A stretch of DNA of 16,931 nucleotides from JAHQVK01 sp039819565. GTDB taxonomy: Bacteria > Myxococcota > Kuafuiibacteriia > Kuafuiibacteriales > Kuafuiibacteriaceae. The stretch is from contig JBCBRU010000128.1 of assembly GCA_039819565.1 (NCBI GenBank), positions 1 through 16,931 of the forward strand. The letters run 5' to 3'. Positions 1 through 6,565 of this stretch are shown piece after piece. The stretch's first letter is position 1, and every line of letters begins with the position of its first letter. The notes below the pieces were generated by a model, which was given only the letters and a program-made list of their open reading frames with translations, had not been told where the DNA came from and made no database searches. The translations under genes were made by a program, and so were the position numbers.

Positions 1-162
1 CAGTACGGCTGCGATGCCTCCTTGGGCGTAGGCGGTATTGGCTTCCTGGGCGTCGCGCTTGGTAACCACGCACACGCGTCGGCCCCGATCTGCCGCTTCG
101 AGGGCGAAGGCGAGGGCGGAGATTCCGCTGCCGATCACCAGGGCATCGTACTCGGCGTCCAT
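1..162 (-). CDS. nadB: L-aspartate oxidase, N-terminal part (cut by window edge)
   Basis: Reading the minus strand from an ATG at 160-162 gives 54 codons that run off the left edge. The fragment starts MDAEYDALVIGSGISALAFA, a Rossmann FAD-binding fold with GSGISA at about residues 11-16, then reaches VVTKR and NTAYAQGGIAAVL at about residues 42-54. The TKR...NTAYAQGGIAA stretch is the hallmark of NadB, which oxidises L-aspartate to iminoaspartate in the first step of de novo NAD synthesis in the cytoplasm; the related succinate dehydrogenase/fumarate reductase flavoproteins differ here. No in-frame ATG or GTG lies close upstream, and this start places the FAD motif at the usual distance. The gene is divergent from the transglycosylase at 325, with about 160 bases between them in which I see no clear promoter. 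Only the first tenth or so of the protein is present, so active-site residues cannot be checked. Confidence 0.85.
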   Translation of the reverse strand, partial: MDAEYDALVIGSGISALAFALEAADRGRRVCVVTKRDAQEANTAYAQGGIAAVL

Positions 163-324
163 GACGGCCGAGGCTATGCGGAACCGCCTCGTCGGCCTAG
201 AGGCGAACCACATATCGGATGCGCGGCTCGCCTCGGTCGTCCTCCGAATCGGATTTTCCGTACGGTTTCGAGGAGCTGGGGGCATGTCTTGCCCCTCGCG
301 GGTCACGATGCATAGCCTCCCCCG

Positions 325-993
325 GTGCTTTGCGGCCGGTCCCTGTTCGTTTCGCCGCGGCCAACGCTTCATTGGCTCCTCATCGTGGGCGTGACGTTGT
401 TTCCCAGCTTGGCTTGGGCTCAGCTGTACAGCTACGTGGACGACGACGGGGTGCTCCACTTCACGAATCTCCGGAAGGGGACCAAGAAGCGGTGGCGAGT
501 GGTCGAAGGGAGTACCGGCGACGGTTTTGGAGGACAGCCTCCTCTTGTCCTCGAGCTGGAAGGCAAGCCTCGGGTCGTCTACGCGGTGAACGTAGGCCGC
601 TTCGACGCGCTGTTTCGCGAAGCCGCCAAGCACTACCGGCTCCCCTTCGCGCTGCTCAAGGCGGTGGCTAAAGTGGAGTCGAATTTCGACCCCTCCGCCG
701 TCTCCCACGCCCATGCGAAGGGTCTGATGCAGCTCATCGACGACACCGCCCGCGCCATGAAGGTCGAGGATCCTTTTGACCCCCGTCAGAACGTCTTCGG
801 GGGCGCCCGATATCTCCGGACCCTCGCCAACCTGTTCGAGGGCGATCTGGTGCGGACCACGGCGGCCTACAACGCCGGGCCGGAACGGGTGAAACGAGCG
901 GGTGGTGTGCCCAATATTCGCGAGACGCGGCGATACGTGCAGCGGGTCATGGAGATGTACCGACACTACCGGCTCGCCGAGGGCTCTCGATGA
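325..993 (+). CDS. Secreted lytic transglycosylase (DUF4124 + SLT domain)
   Basis: A 222-residue exported cell-wall enzyme predicted to cleave the MurNAc-GlcNAc bond of peptidoglycan in the periplasm. Residues 1-33 form a signal peptide ending near SLAWA, with probable cleavage before QLYSY. Residues about 34-48 (YSYVDDDGVLHFTN) match the small DUF4124 domain often found at the N-terminus of envelope proteins. Residues about 92-215 form the SLT domain: VESNFDP carries the likely catalytic glutamate (E118), followed by GLMQL near 133 and AYNAGP near 183, in the expected order. The start used is a GTG at 325. No ATG is available in this frame upstream of the signal peptide, and the true start could be slightly downstream. 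The stop overlaps the pgsA start as ATGA, so the two are probably co-transcribed. Substrate specificity (lytic end product, endo or exo) cannot be told from sequence. Confidence 0.85.
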   Translation: MLCGRSLFVSPRPTLHWLLIVGVTLFPSLAWAQLYSYVDDDGVLHFTNLRKGTKKRWRVVEGSTGDGFGGQPPLVLELEGKPRVVYAVNVGRFDALFREAAKHYRLPFALLKAVAKVESNFDPSAVSHAHAKGLMQLIDDTARAMKVEDPFDPRQNVFGGARYLRTLANLFEGDLVRTTAAYNAGPERVKRAGGVPNIRETRRYVQRVMEMYRHYRLAEGSR

Positions 994-1580
994 GCGTTCC
1001 TCTGGGCGTCCAAGCTCGCAGCCTCCCGAACCTGATTACCTACGTTCGGATTCTCGCGGTGCCCCTGGTCATGGCCATCATGCAGTCGCCTCGACCGGGC
1101 GCGTCGGTCACGGCGGCGGTGGTGTTTTCCTTAGCCGCCCTCACCGACGCCGTGGACGGGTACCTCGCTCGCCGCTTAGGGCTCGTATCGCAGATAGGAA
1201 AGCTCCTCGACCCGCTCGCAGACAAACTCCTCGTCATGGGTGCGATGGTGATGGCGGCATGGCTCGGTCAGCTCTCCCCGTGGCTGGTTTTCCTGATTTT
1301 GGCCCGCGAGATGTACGTCAATGGCCTGCGCAGTGTGGCGGCCGCGGAGGGCCTCGTGATGGCCGCCGGCGCCTCTGGAAAACGCAAGACAGCCTTCCAG
1401 ATGGTCGGGCTCGTGGCGCTTCTCGTGAACGACACTCACCCCGTTCTCGGGGTCTCCGTGGATTTCCATGCGGTTGGCGTGGCTTGTCTCGTGATCAGCG
1501 TCGCATTCAGTCTCTGGTCCGCCGGAGAGTACTCCTGGGCCTTCTTTAGGCTCGTCGAGGAGCGAGCACGAAAGGGTTGA
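990..1580 (+). CDS. pgsA: CDP-diacylglycerol--glycerol-3-phosphate 3-phosphatidyltransferase
   Basis: A 196-residue integral membrane protein of the CDP-alcohol phosphatidyltransferase family, predicted to make phosphatidylglycerophosphate from CDP-diacylglycerol and glycerol-3-phosphate, the committed step to phosphatidylglycerol and cardiolipin. The family signature DG-x2-AR-x8-G-x3-D-x3-D is complete: DAVDGYLARR from about residue 53, then GKLLDPLADK to about residue 82. The N-terminus SLPNLITYVRI is typical of PgsA. Several hydrophobic segments follow, and the length is usual for the family. The ATG at 990 overlaps the stop of the transglycosylase gene (ATGA), indicating translational coupling. 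tRNA-Gly begins 37 bases after the stop. A cardiolipin synthase-like or phosphatidylserine synthase-like relative is less likely because length and N-terminus fit PgsA better. Confidence 0.88.
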   Translation: MSVPLGVQARSLPNLITYVRILAVPLVMAIMQSPRPGASVTAAVVFSLAALTDAVDGYLARRLGLVSQIGKLLDPLADKLLVMGAMVMAAWLGQLSPWLVFLILAREMYVNGLRSVAAAEGLVMAAGASGKRKTAFQMVGLVALLVNDTHPVLGVSVDFHAVGVACLVISVAFSLWSAGEYSWAFFRLVEERARKG

Positions 1581-1614
1581 CAGCGCATCTTCACCAGGCA
1601 AAAGTCCCCGCCAC

Positions 1615-1689
<75 letters not shown>

Positions 1690-2052
1690 CTCCTCGCCTC
1701 GCTCATCAATCGTGACCTGAGACCTCAGGACAACGTTCGGGCGCGCCTCCGGCGCCTCCCGATCTGGTCCAAACTCGTTCTCTCTGCTCTCCGTGCCGTG
1801 GTTATCTAGCCGCGAGTTGGGAACCAAAGACGGGGTAGGGGCCCGCCGGGCGCTACGCCGTGTCGATTCTCGTTCTTCTTGCTCTCTGCGCTTCGTTATC
1901 CGAGCGCGAGTTGAGAGCTCGCGACGGCATCGGGTCGCTCTCTTCTCAACCTGAAACTTGAGTTGTCGCGCCGTTGGGCTACGGGCGTCGTCGAATTCGT
2001 CAGCTTGGTGACGTCATTTGGCGCCCGTCTGCGGCTGGTCCCCCGAGAAGCG
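1690..2052. other. Gene-free stretch between tRNA-Gly and the hypothetical gene
   Basis: About 360 bases without a convincing gene on either strand. It contains a perfect palindrome CCTGAG-AC-CTCAGG at 1716-1729. A small hairpin with arms GGCGC (1740-1744) and GCGCC (1752-1756) has no T-run after it, so it is not a clear terminator. A degenerate direct repeat spans 1774-1916, and a hairpin with arms CGCGAG (1905-1910) and CTCGCG (1918-1923) overlaps its second copy. The frame of the downstream gene stays open from 1963, but I do not regard 1963-2052 as coding because the paralogue at 6566-7546 begins with the same Met-Met as the internal start at 2053. The promoter for the 2053-6550 genes probably lies here; no consensus -35/-10 pair stood out. 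Confidence 0.6.
1774..1916. repeat. Degenerate direct repeat, two ~49-nt copies 95 bp apart
   Basis: Copy A is 1774-1822 and copy B is 1869-1916. Both begin CTCGTTCT, continue through TGCTCTC, share GTTATC (1801-1806 and 1895-1900) and end GCGAGTTG-GA. Most positions match, with a one-base length difference. The copies lie in non-coding DNA upstream of the hypothetical/P450 genes. The function is unknown: regulatory direct sites, decayed gene remnants, or an old tandem duplication are all possible. The alignment was done by eye. Confidence 0.5.
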
Positions 2053-3021
2053 ATGATGACAGAGCCCGAACCCCGAAAGACACCCCTCGCCCTCGCCACT
2101 CACGAGGGCGAAAACAAGAAGGCCAGCACCTCGAGTTCCCGTCTCAGCACTGGGCTGGGGAGGGTCGGGGCCTTTGTTCTTAGGCAGCTGGTGCGACTCT
2201 TCGGCCGCACCGTGAGGTCGGGAGAGGCCGTTTGGCTCGAAGGTCCGTCGGGCGCTAGCGCCCGCATGAGTGAGTCGATCTACGACGAGCTCGCCGAGAA
2301 GAAGGGGTTGGAGGTCAGGCGCGACGCACGCTCGGGCCTCATCCCGTCTACGAGGCTCATGGCGGGGCCGTCTTTCGACCCGCGCAAGCTGGACCCCCGG
2401 ATTCGGCACTTCTACGAATACACGTCTCAGTATGAGCTCGATCTCCGTGGTGAGACCCATCCGATGTCGCGACCGCTGCTCTGGCTCTTGGTCAACACCG
2501 TGGGGAGGTCAATGAATCAGTTGAGCCTTCCGATTCGAGGTGAAGGAAGGCAGCGCAAGGTCGTCAGCGAAATCGTGGAGTTGGTCGATGACCGTGGACG
2601 TTCTCGACTCACCGGGTGGTCGCGGAAGGATGCCGACGCAGAGGACGCAAGCTACATCGGCTTCTATACCCTTGCGTCCGCCCCTGGACACGACAGCCCT
2701 TGCGTCAAAGCGATGTTCCCGGTGCCACGGGGTCTCATCACGGTGTTGCTCCGTCCTTCGCTACGCGACGGACGCCTCTATCTCGAGTCGGAGGGCGGAG
2801 GATTCGGGAATCCCGGCTGGTACCTCTCGCTTCGTCGCCCGGACGGAGTCGCAAAAGTCGTCCAGCTGGGATGGTTGCAGACGAGCTTCGAAGTCCAGGC
2901 CGACAGGCCGGGACATCTGTACTGCCACCAGTTGGTTAGCGTTCGTGGTGTCGCGGTACTGAAATTCCGCTACCGGATGGTTCGTCGAGTCGAGGCCACT
3001 CCGTTAACTCGGGCCGCCTAG
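2053..3021 (+). CDS. Conserved protein of unknown function (paralogue A)
   Basis: A 322-residue soluble-looking protein with no signal peptide or membrane segment. I do not recognise a characterised family. It is clearly paralogous to the minus-strand gene at 6566-7546: from LDPRIR to KFRYRMVRR about two thirds of positions agree by eye, including FYE-TSQYELDL, NQLSLPIRG, SEIVELVD, LTGWSRKDA, FPVPRG and VLLRP. The start at 2053 (ATGATG) is preferred over an upstream GTG in the same frame because the paralogue also opens Met-Met and the upstream 30 codons have no counterpart. The N-terminal 35 residues are polar and variable. The C-terminal half is rich in alternating hydrophobic and polar stretches, suggesting beta structure. 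Its stop is one base from the P450 start, so the two are likely co-transcribed. The constant company of redox and lipid genes hints at a lipid-related binding or accessory role, which is inference only. Confidence 0.8.
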   Translation: MMTEPEPRKTPLALATHEGENKKASTSSSRLSTGLGRVGAFVLRQLVRLFGRTVRSGEAVWLEGPSGASARMSESIYDELAEKKGLEVRRDARSGLIPSTRLMAGPSFDPRKLDPRIRHFYEYTSQYELDLRGETHPMSRPLLWLLVNTVGRSMNQLSLPIRGEGRQRKVVSEIVELVDDRGRSRLTGWSRKDADAEDASYIGFYTLASAPGHDSPCVKAMFPVPRGLITVLLRPSLRDGRLYLESEGGGFGNPGWYLSLRRPDGVAKVVQLGWLQTSFEVQADRPGHLYCHQLVSVRGVAVLKFRYRMVRRVEATPLTRAA

Positions 3022-3022
3022 C

Positions 3023-4411
3023 GTGACTTCCGTGGCAGAGCCGATGGAACCCTATCCTCCCGGTCCGCCACCCCTTCGGGTGTGGACCCCGATGCGGACC
3101 GTACATCTGGTGCGCGGTATGCTCGCGAATCCCGCCGACTTCGTGCGCAGGCGATTCGAGACCTATGGTGACTTCTATCATGTCGACGAGGGGCGGGGCT
3201 CCCACCTGTACGTGAGTCGCGACCCCGAAGTCCTCGAGCAAGTCCTCGTGACCAACGCCTCGAGTTTCAGGAAGCAAGGTGGCGCTGTCGATAGACTGCG
3301 CACCGTTCTGGGCAACGGCCTGCTGATTTCGGACGGGGAGCTTTGGCGGCGGCAGCGCCGGATTATGCAGCCTGTCTTTCACCTCCGTATGCTCCAGGAT
3401 CAGGTGGCCCACGTGGGTCGGCACGTACAAGCGCTCTCCTGGTCGGACGGAGACCTGATCGATGCCTCGGAGTCGATGTTGCAGCTAACCCTGCGGATCG
3501 TCTGCCAGACCCTCTTTGACCATGAGGTAAGCCAGGAGACCGATTCGGTCGCATCCACCATGGAGGCGGTCAGCCTCGCTCTCGCTCAGGGCAGCTGGAT
3601 GCCGTCTTGGCTTCCCACTCCGGGGACGCTCAGGACGCGCCGCTCCATCCGGGACATCGATCGCCTCATCGCGAAGATGGTGAGCCACCGTCGGGCGTCA
3701 GACGACGAGAGGACGGACCTCCTCTCACTCCTCCTCGACGTGGAAGGGGGTATGTCCGAGACCCAGCTGCGTGATGAGCTGGTTACGTTGTTCCTCGCTG
3801 GCCACGAGACCACCGCCCATGCGTTGGCGTGGGCTTGGTTGATGATCGCGGAGAACCCATGCGCGGCGGAACGGATGTACGCGGAGCTGGACGAGGTGCT
3901 GGAAGGGCGAGTTCCAACCCTTGAGGATCTCCCACGACTGATATGGACGAACGCCGTCGTCGACGAGGCCCTTCGTCTCTACCCACCCGCTTATGTTGTG
4001 CCCCGAGTGGCGACCGAGGATGTGGAGATCAAGGGCCACTCAATATCTGCAGGCAGCCAGTTTGCGCTATGGATCTATCATCTTCAACGACATCCGAAGC
4101 ACTTTGAAGATCCAGAGGCATTTCGGCCGGAGCGGCACCTCGAGCCTGGCCCCGACCGGCGTATCTATCTTCCCTTCGGACGAGGGGCTCGTAAGTGTAT
4201 CGGTATTGGGCTTGCGCTTATGGAGATGCGAGTCATCCTTGCCTCGATCGCCCAAAGGTATCGCTTGGAGCGAGTTGAGTCCGAGCCGGTTGAGGCTCAA
4301 TTCGGGGTCACGATCTCTCCCAGGGGAGGTCTCCCGATGAAAGTGCGCGAGCGGATGCCCTCACGCCCCGCCCGTTTAGGACAGCGAAGTCCCCAGAAGG
4401 AGACCGCATGA
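3023..4411 (+). CDS. Cytochrome P450
   Basis: A 462-residue haem-thiolate monooxygenase, soluble bacterial type with no membrane anchor. All key motifs are present: the I-helix AGHETT at 259-264 (oxygen activation), the K-helix EALR with E315 and R318, FRPERHL before the haem pocket, and the haem loop FGRGARKCIG starting at 385 with the iron-ligating Cys392. The C-helix WRRQRR is also visible. The start is uncertain: GTG at 3023, another GTG at 3032, or ATG at 3044. The proline-rich entry PYPPGPPPLRVW is retained with any of them. No ferredoxin or reductase gene is seen nearby, so electrons must come from elsewhere. The gene follows paralogue A by one base and overlaps the FAD gene by ATGA. 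The substrate is unknown; a hydrophobic lipid or isoprenoid is plausible from the neighbours. Confidence 0.93.
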   Translation: MTSVAEPMEPYPPGPPPLRVWTPMRTVHLVRGMLANPADFVRRRFETYGDFYHVDEGRGSHLYVSRDPEVLEQVLVTNASSFRKQGGAVDRLRTVLGNGLLISDGELWRRQRRIMQPVFHLRMLQDQVAHVGRHVQALSWSDGDLIDASESMLQLTLRIVCQTLFDHEVSQETDSVASTMEAVSLALAQGSWMPSWLPTPGTLRTRRSIRDIDRLIAKMVSHRRASDDERTDLLSLLLDVEGGMSETQLRDELVTLFLAGHETTAHALAWAWLMIAENPCAAERMYAELDEVLEGRVPTLEDLPRLIWTNAVVDEALRLYPPAYVVPRVATEDVEIKGHSISAGSQFALWIYHLQRHPKHFEDPEAFRPERHLEPGPDRRIYLPFGRGARKCIGIGLALMEMRVILASIAQRYRLERVESEPVEAQFGVTISPRGGLPMKVRERMPSRPARLGQRSPQKETA

Positions 4412-5907
4412 CACCGACGACCACTAGGGCCGCCGCCCTCGATGACCGTGGCCTTGTGATACCCCCAACTCAGAAAGCAGATTGGCCCGGAATGAGCGCC
4501 GCTGCCTTAGCGAGACATACCGAGAAAGTTCATCGTCTTCGCGAGCAGCTTTGGTCACGTCATCGCTCGGGGACGATGAGGCAAGTTCGGTTCCAGCACG
4601 GGAGCACCAACGCCACCCGACCGAAAGAGACCGCCGACTACGAGTTGATCGACACCTCATGTCTCAATGAGGTGCTCTCCGTGGACGCGGAAAGGAGGGT
4701 AGCCATCGCGGAGGCCAATGTGCCCATGGACGTTCTTCTGCGCGAGACCTTGAAGTACAACTTGGTCCCCAAGGTCGTGCCCGAGTTCCCGGGCATCACG
4801 GTGGGAGGCGCTGTTCAGGGCGCAGCTCTCGAGAGCTCCTCGTTCCGCTACGGCCAATTCGACGCCACCTGCCTCGAGTACGGGGTCATCACGGCGGACG
4901 GACGCGTCCTGAGGTGTTCCAAGGACGAAAACGAGGATCTCTATTTCGGAGTTGTGGGCTCGTACGGAAGCCTGTGTCTCATGACCTCTGTGACCATCGA
5001 GCTGATCGAGGCGAAGCCCTACGTGGAACTGGAGTATATCCCGATATGGAGCTTCCGCGAGATGGTGACTGGGTGCCGCGATCTGGTCGGAGACTCGGTC
5101 GATTTCGTGGACGGGATTATGTTTTCCCGTGATGAGGGCGTGCTCGTCGTGGGGCGCTTAGCGAGCACCGCCGGGTCTCCGCGTCAAACCTTCTGTGGAC
5201 GAGCTGACCCGTGGTTTCACAACCACGCGCGGGGGCTCGCGAAGAGGGCAAGTTCTTATCGCGAGGCGGTCCCGCTCGTCGACTACCTGTTTCGCTACGA
5301 TCGAGGTGCCTTCTGGATGGGCGAATACGTATTCGATATCCTAAGACTCCCACGCTGGGATATCTCTCGGTACGTATTCGATCCTCTGTTCAAGACTCGG
5401 AACCTCTATCGGGGTCTTCATCTCTCGAACTACTTTCAGGAGTTCTTTGTTCAAGACATCTATTTTCCGGTCGACAGTGCCGAGAGCTATCTCGAGTACG
5501 TGGCTCGTGAGCTCGAAATCTATCCCATCTGGGTGTGCCCGATAGCCCCGGGGGACCCAAGGTCCGTCCTGTCTCCCGCCTGTCTCGACACGGACCTCAT
5601 CATCAACGTCGGCCTATGGGGGCGCTCCCACCGATTCGAAAACCCCCGCGAGAAGAATCGAGAGGTGGAAACCGAGGCTCGCCGGCTCGAAGGACGCAAG
5701 ATGCTCTACTCCCAGCAGTACTACTCGGAGTCGGAGTTTTGGGGCATCTACGACCGAGACCAGTACGACGCCCTGCGCAGAAAGTACGGAGGGATGGCCC
5801 GGTTCCCCGACGTACACGAGAAGACCGTGGTCCGGACCGCTTGTGCGCCCACCCCCGTCCGGGGCTTCTTCAAGTTCTACTGGTCGCTGCTCACCCAAGG
5901 TCTCTGA
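4408..5907 (+). CDS. FAD-binding oxidoreductase, DHCR24/DWARF1-like
   Basis: A 499-residue flavoprotein of the PCMH-type FAD-binding family, most like eukaryotic delta(24)-sterol reductase. Evidence: VPEFPGITVGGAVQG from residue 124, then ESSSFRYGQF and TADGRVLRC, equivalent to the VPE...TVGG...GxGxESSS..YG block of DHCR24. The C-terminal GRKMLYSQQYYSESEFW (from about 430) followed by YDxxQYDALRRKYG also follows the DHCR24 pattern. No membrane segment is obvious, whereas the animal enzyme has an N-terminal anchor. The ATG at 4408 overlaps the P450 stop and has the good ribosome binding site AAGGAG at 4397-4402. The likely reaction is flavin-dependent reduction or oxidation of a C=C bond in a hydrophobic terpenoid or sterol-like substrate. 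The true substrate cannot be assigned; other PCMH oxidases are the alternative. Confidence 0.82.
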   Translation: MTPTTTRAAALDDRGLVIPPTQKADWPGMSAAALARHTEKVHRLREQLWSRHRSGTMRQVRFQHGSTNATRPKETADYELIDTSCLNEVLSVDAERRVAIAEANVPMDVLLRETLKYNLVPKVVPEFPGITVGGAVQGAALESSSFRYGQFDATCLEYGVITADGRVLRCSKDENEDLYFGVVGSYGSLCLMTSVTIELIEAKPYVELEYIPIWSFREMVTGCRDLVGDSVDFVDGIMFSRDEGVLVVGRLASTAGSPRQTFCGRADPWFHNHARGLAKRASSYREAVPLVDYLFRYDRGAFWMGEYVFDILRLPRWDISRYVFDPLFKTRNLYRGLHLSNYFQEFFVQDIYFPVDSAESYLEYVARELEIYPIWVCPIAPGDPRSVLSPACLDTDLIINVGLWGRSHRFENPREKNREVETEARRLEGRKMLYSQQYYSESEFWGIYDRDQYDALRRKYGGMARFPDVHEKTVVRTACAPTPVRGFFKFYWSLLTQGL

Positions 5908-5963
5908 CCCAGCCGAGCCGGACGAGGCCCGGCGGTACATCTAGAGCTTCCGTGGTAGAGTGT

Positions 5964-5982
5964 TCGCTCCGGCGAGGAGCGA
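5964..5982 (+). promoter_or_regulatory. Hairpin enclosing the ribosome binding site of the sigma factor gene
   Basis: TCGCTCC (5964-5970) is the perfect reverse complement of GGAGCGA (5976-5982), with a five-base loop GGCGA. The 3' arm contains GGAG, the apparent Shine-Dalgarno of the ATG at 5984. If the mRNA folds this way, translation of the sigma factor would be limited unless the stem melts. The complementarity is read directly; the regulatory role is inferred. If translation instead starts at the GTG at 5960, the stem lies inside the coding region. Confidence 0.4.
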
Positions 5983-5983
5983 G

Positions 5984-6550
5984 ATGGACGGAGGCAAGCT
6001 CACTCAGCTCCTACACCGAGCCCGAAGCGGCGACATCGCGGCTCAAGAGGCGGTTTTACCGCTGGTGTACCAGGAGCTCCGCTCGATGGCGCAGAGTCGG
6101 ATGCGGGCAGGTCGCCCCAGCAGCACGCTCCAGCCGACAGCGCTCGTGCACGAAGCCTACCTCCGCTCGTTGGGCTCGCAGAACGACTTCGAAAACCGTC
6201 GGCACTTCTTTTTCGTGGCGGCTCGAGCCATGAAGGATATCCTTGTGGATCACGCGCGCCAGAAATCCGCGGTCAAGCGCGGGGGCGATGTGGAGCACGT
6301 CCCGATGGAGGAGTCCTTTGCGGAGGCGATTGAGGCGCCGTTTGAAGATATGGTGGCTCTCAATCACGCCCTCGAGAGACTCGAGGTCGAACACACACGG
6401 CAGCACCAGGTGGTGATGCTTCGTTTCTTCGGGGGGTTGACCCATCCAGAGGTGGCTGAGCTGCTCGAAGTCTCCGAGGCGACGGTGGATCGGGACTGGA
6501 AGTTCGGTCGCGCCTTCCTATTTGCTCGGCTCTCGGACGCGTCGCCGTAG
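5984..6550 (+). CDS. ECF-type RNA polymerase sigma factor (PF07638/TIGR02999-like)
   Basis: A 188-residue extracytoplasmic-function sigma factor that would direct RNA polymerase to a specific promoter set. Region 2 spans about residues 10-90, with LVYQELRSMAQSRM and the long LQPTALVHEAYLR segment typical of the Sigma70-ECF subfamily PF07638, then FFFVAARAMKDILVDHAR. Region 4 has the helix-turn-helix MLRFFGGLTHPEVAELLEVS followed by TVDRDWKFGRAFL. I chose the ATG at 5984, preceded by GAGGAG, over a GTG at 5960, because family members start shortly before the LLxxAxxGD motif. No anti-sigma gene is adjacent. The gene follows the FAD gene by 76 bases on the same strand and converges on paralogue B with only 15 bases between stops, so it may control the surrounding lipid and redox genes. 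That target set is inference. Confidence 0.88.
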   Translation: MDGGKLTQLLHRARSGDIAAQEAVLPLVYQELRSMAQSRMRAGRPSSTLQPTALVHEAYLRSLGSQNDFENRRHFFFVAARAMKDILVDHARQKSAVKRGGDVEHVPMEESFAEAIEAPFEDMVALNHALERLEVEHTRQHQVVMLRFFGGLTHPEVAELLEVSEATVDRDWKFGRAFLFARLSDASP

Positions 6551-6565
6551 ACGATTGCGTATAAC

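Noticed and set aside
1963..2052. N-terminal extension of paralogue A from an upstream GTG
   Set aside because: The extension has no counterpart in paralogue B, whereas both proteins begin Met-Met at the internal start.
5952..5962. GTGGTAGAGTG, identical to part of the tRNA-Gly D-arm region (1632-1642), suggesting a tRNA fragment or attachment site
   Set aside because: Only 11 bases match, the flanks do not, and no integrase or other mobile gene is present.
5535..6233. Plus-strand open frame spanning the end of the FAD gene and the start of the sigma factor gene
   Set aside because: It overlaps two well-supported genes in another frame and its translation is Arg/Pro-rich with no family features.
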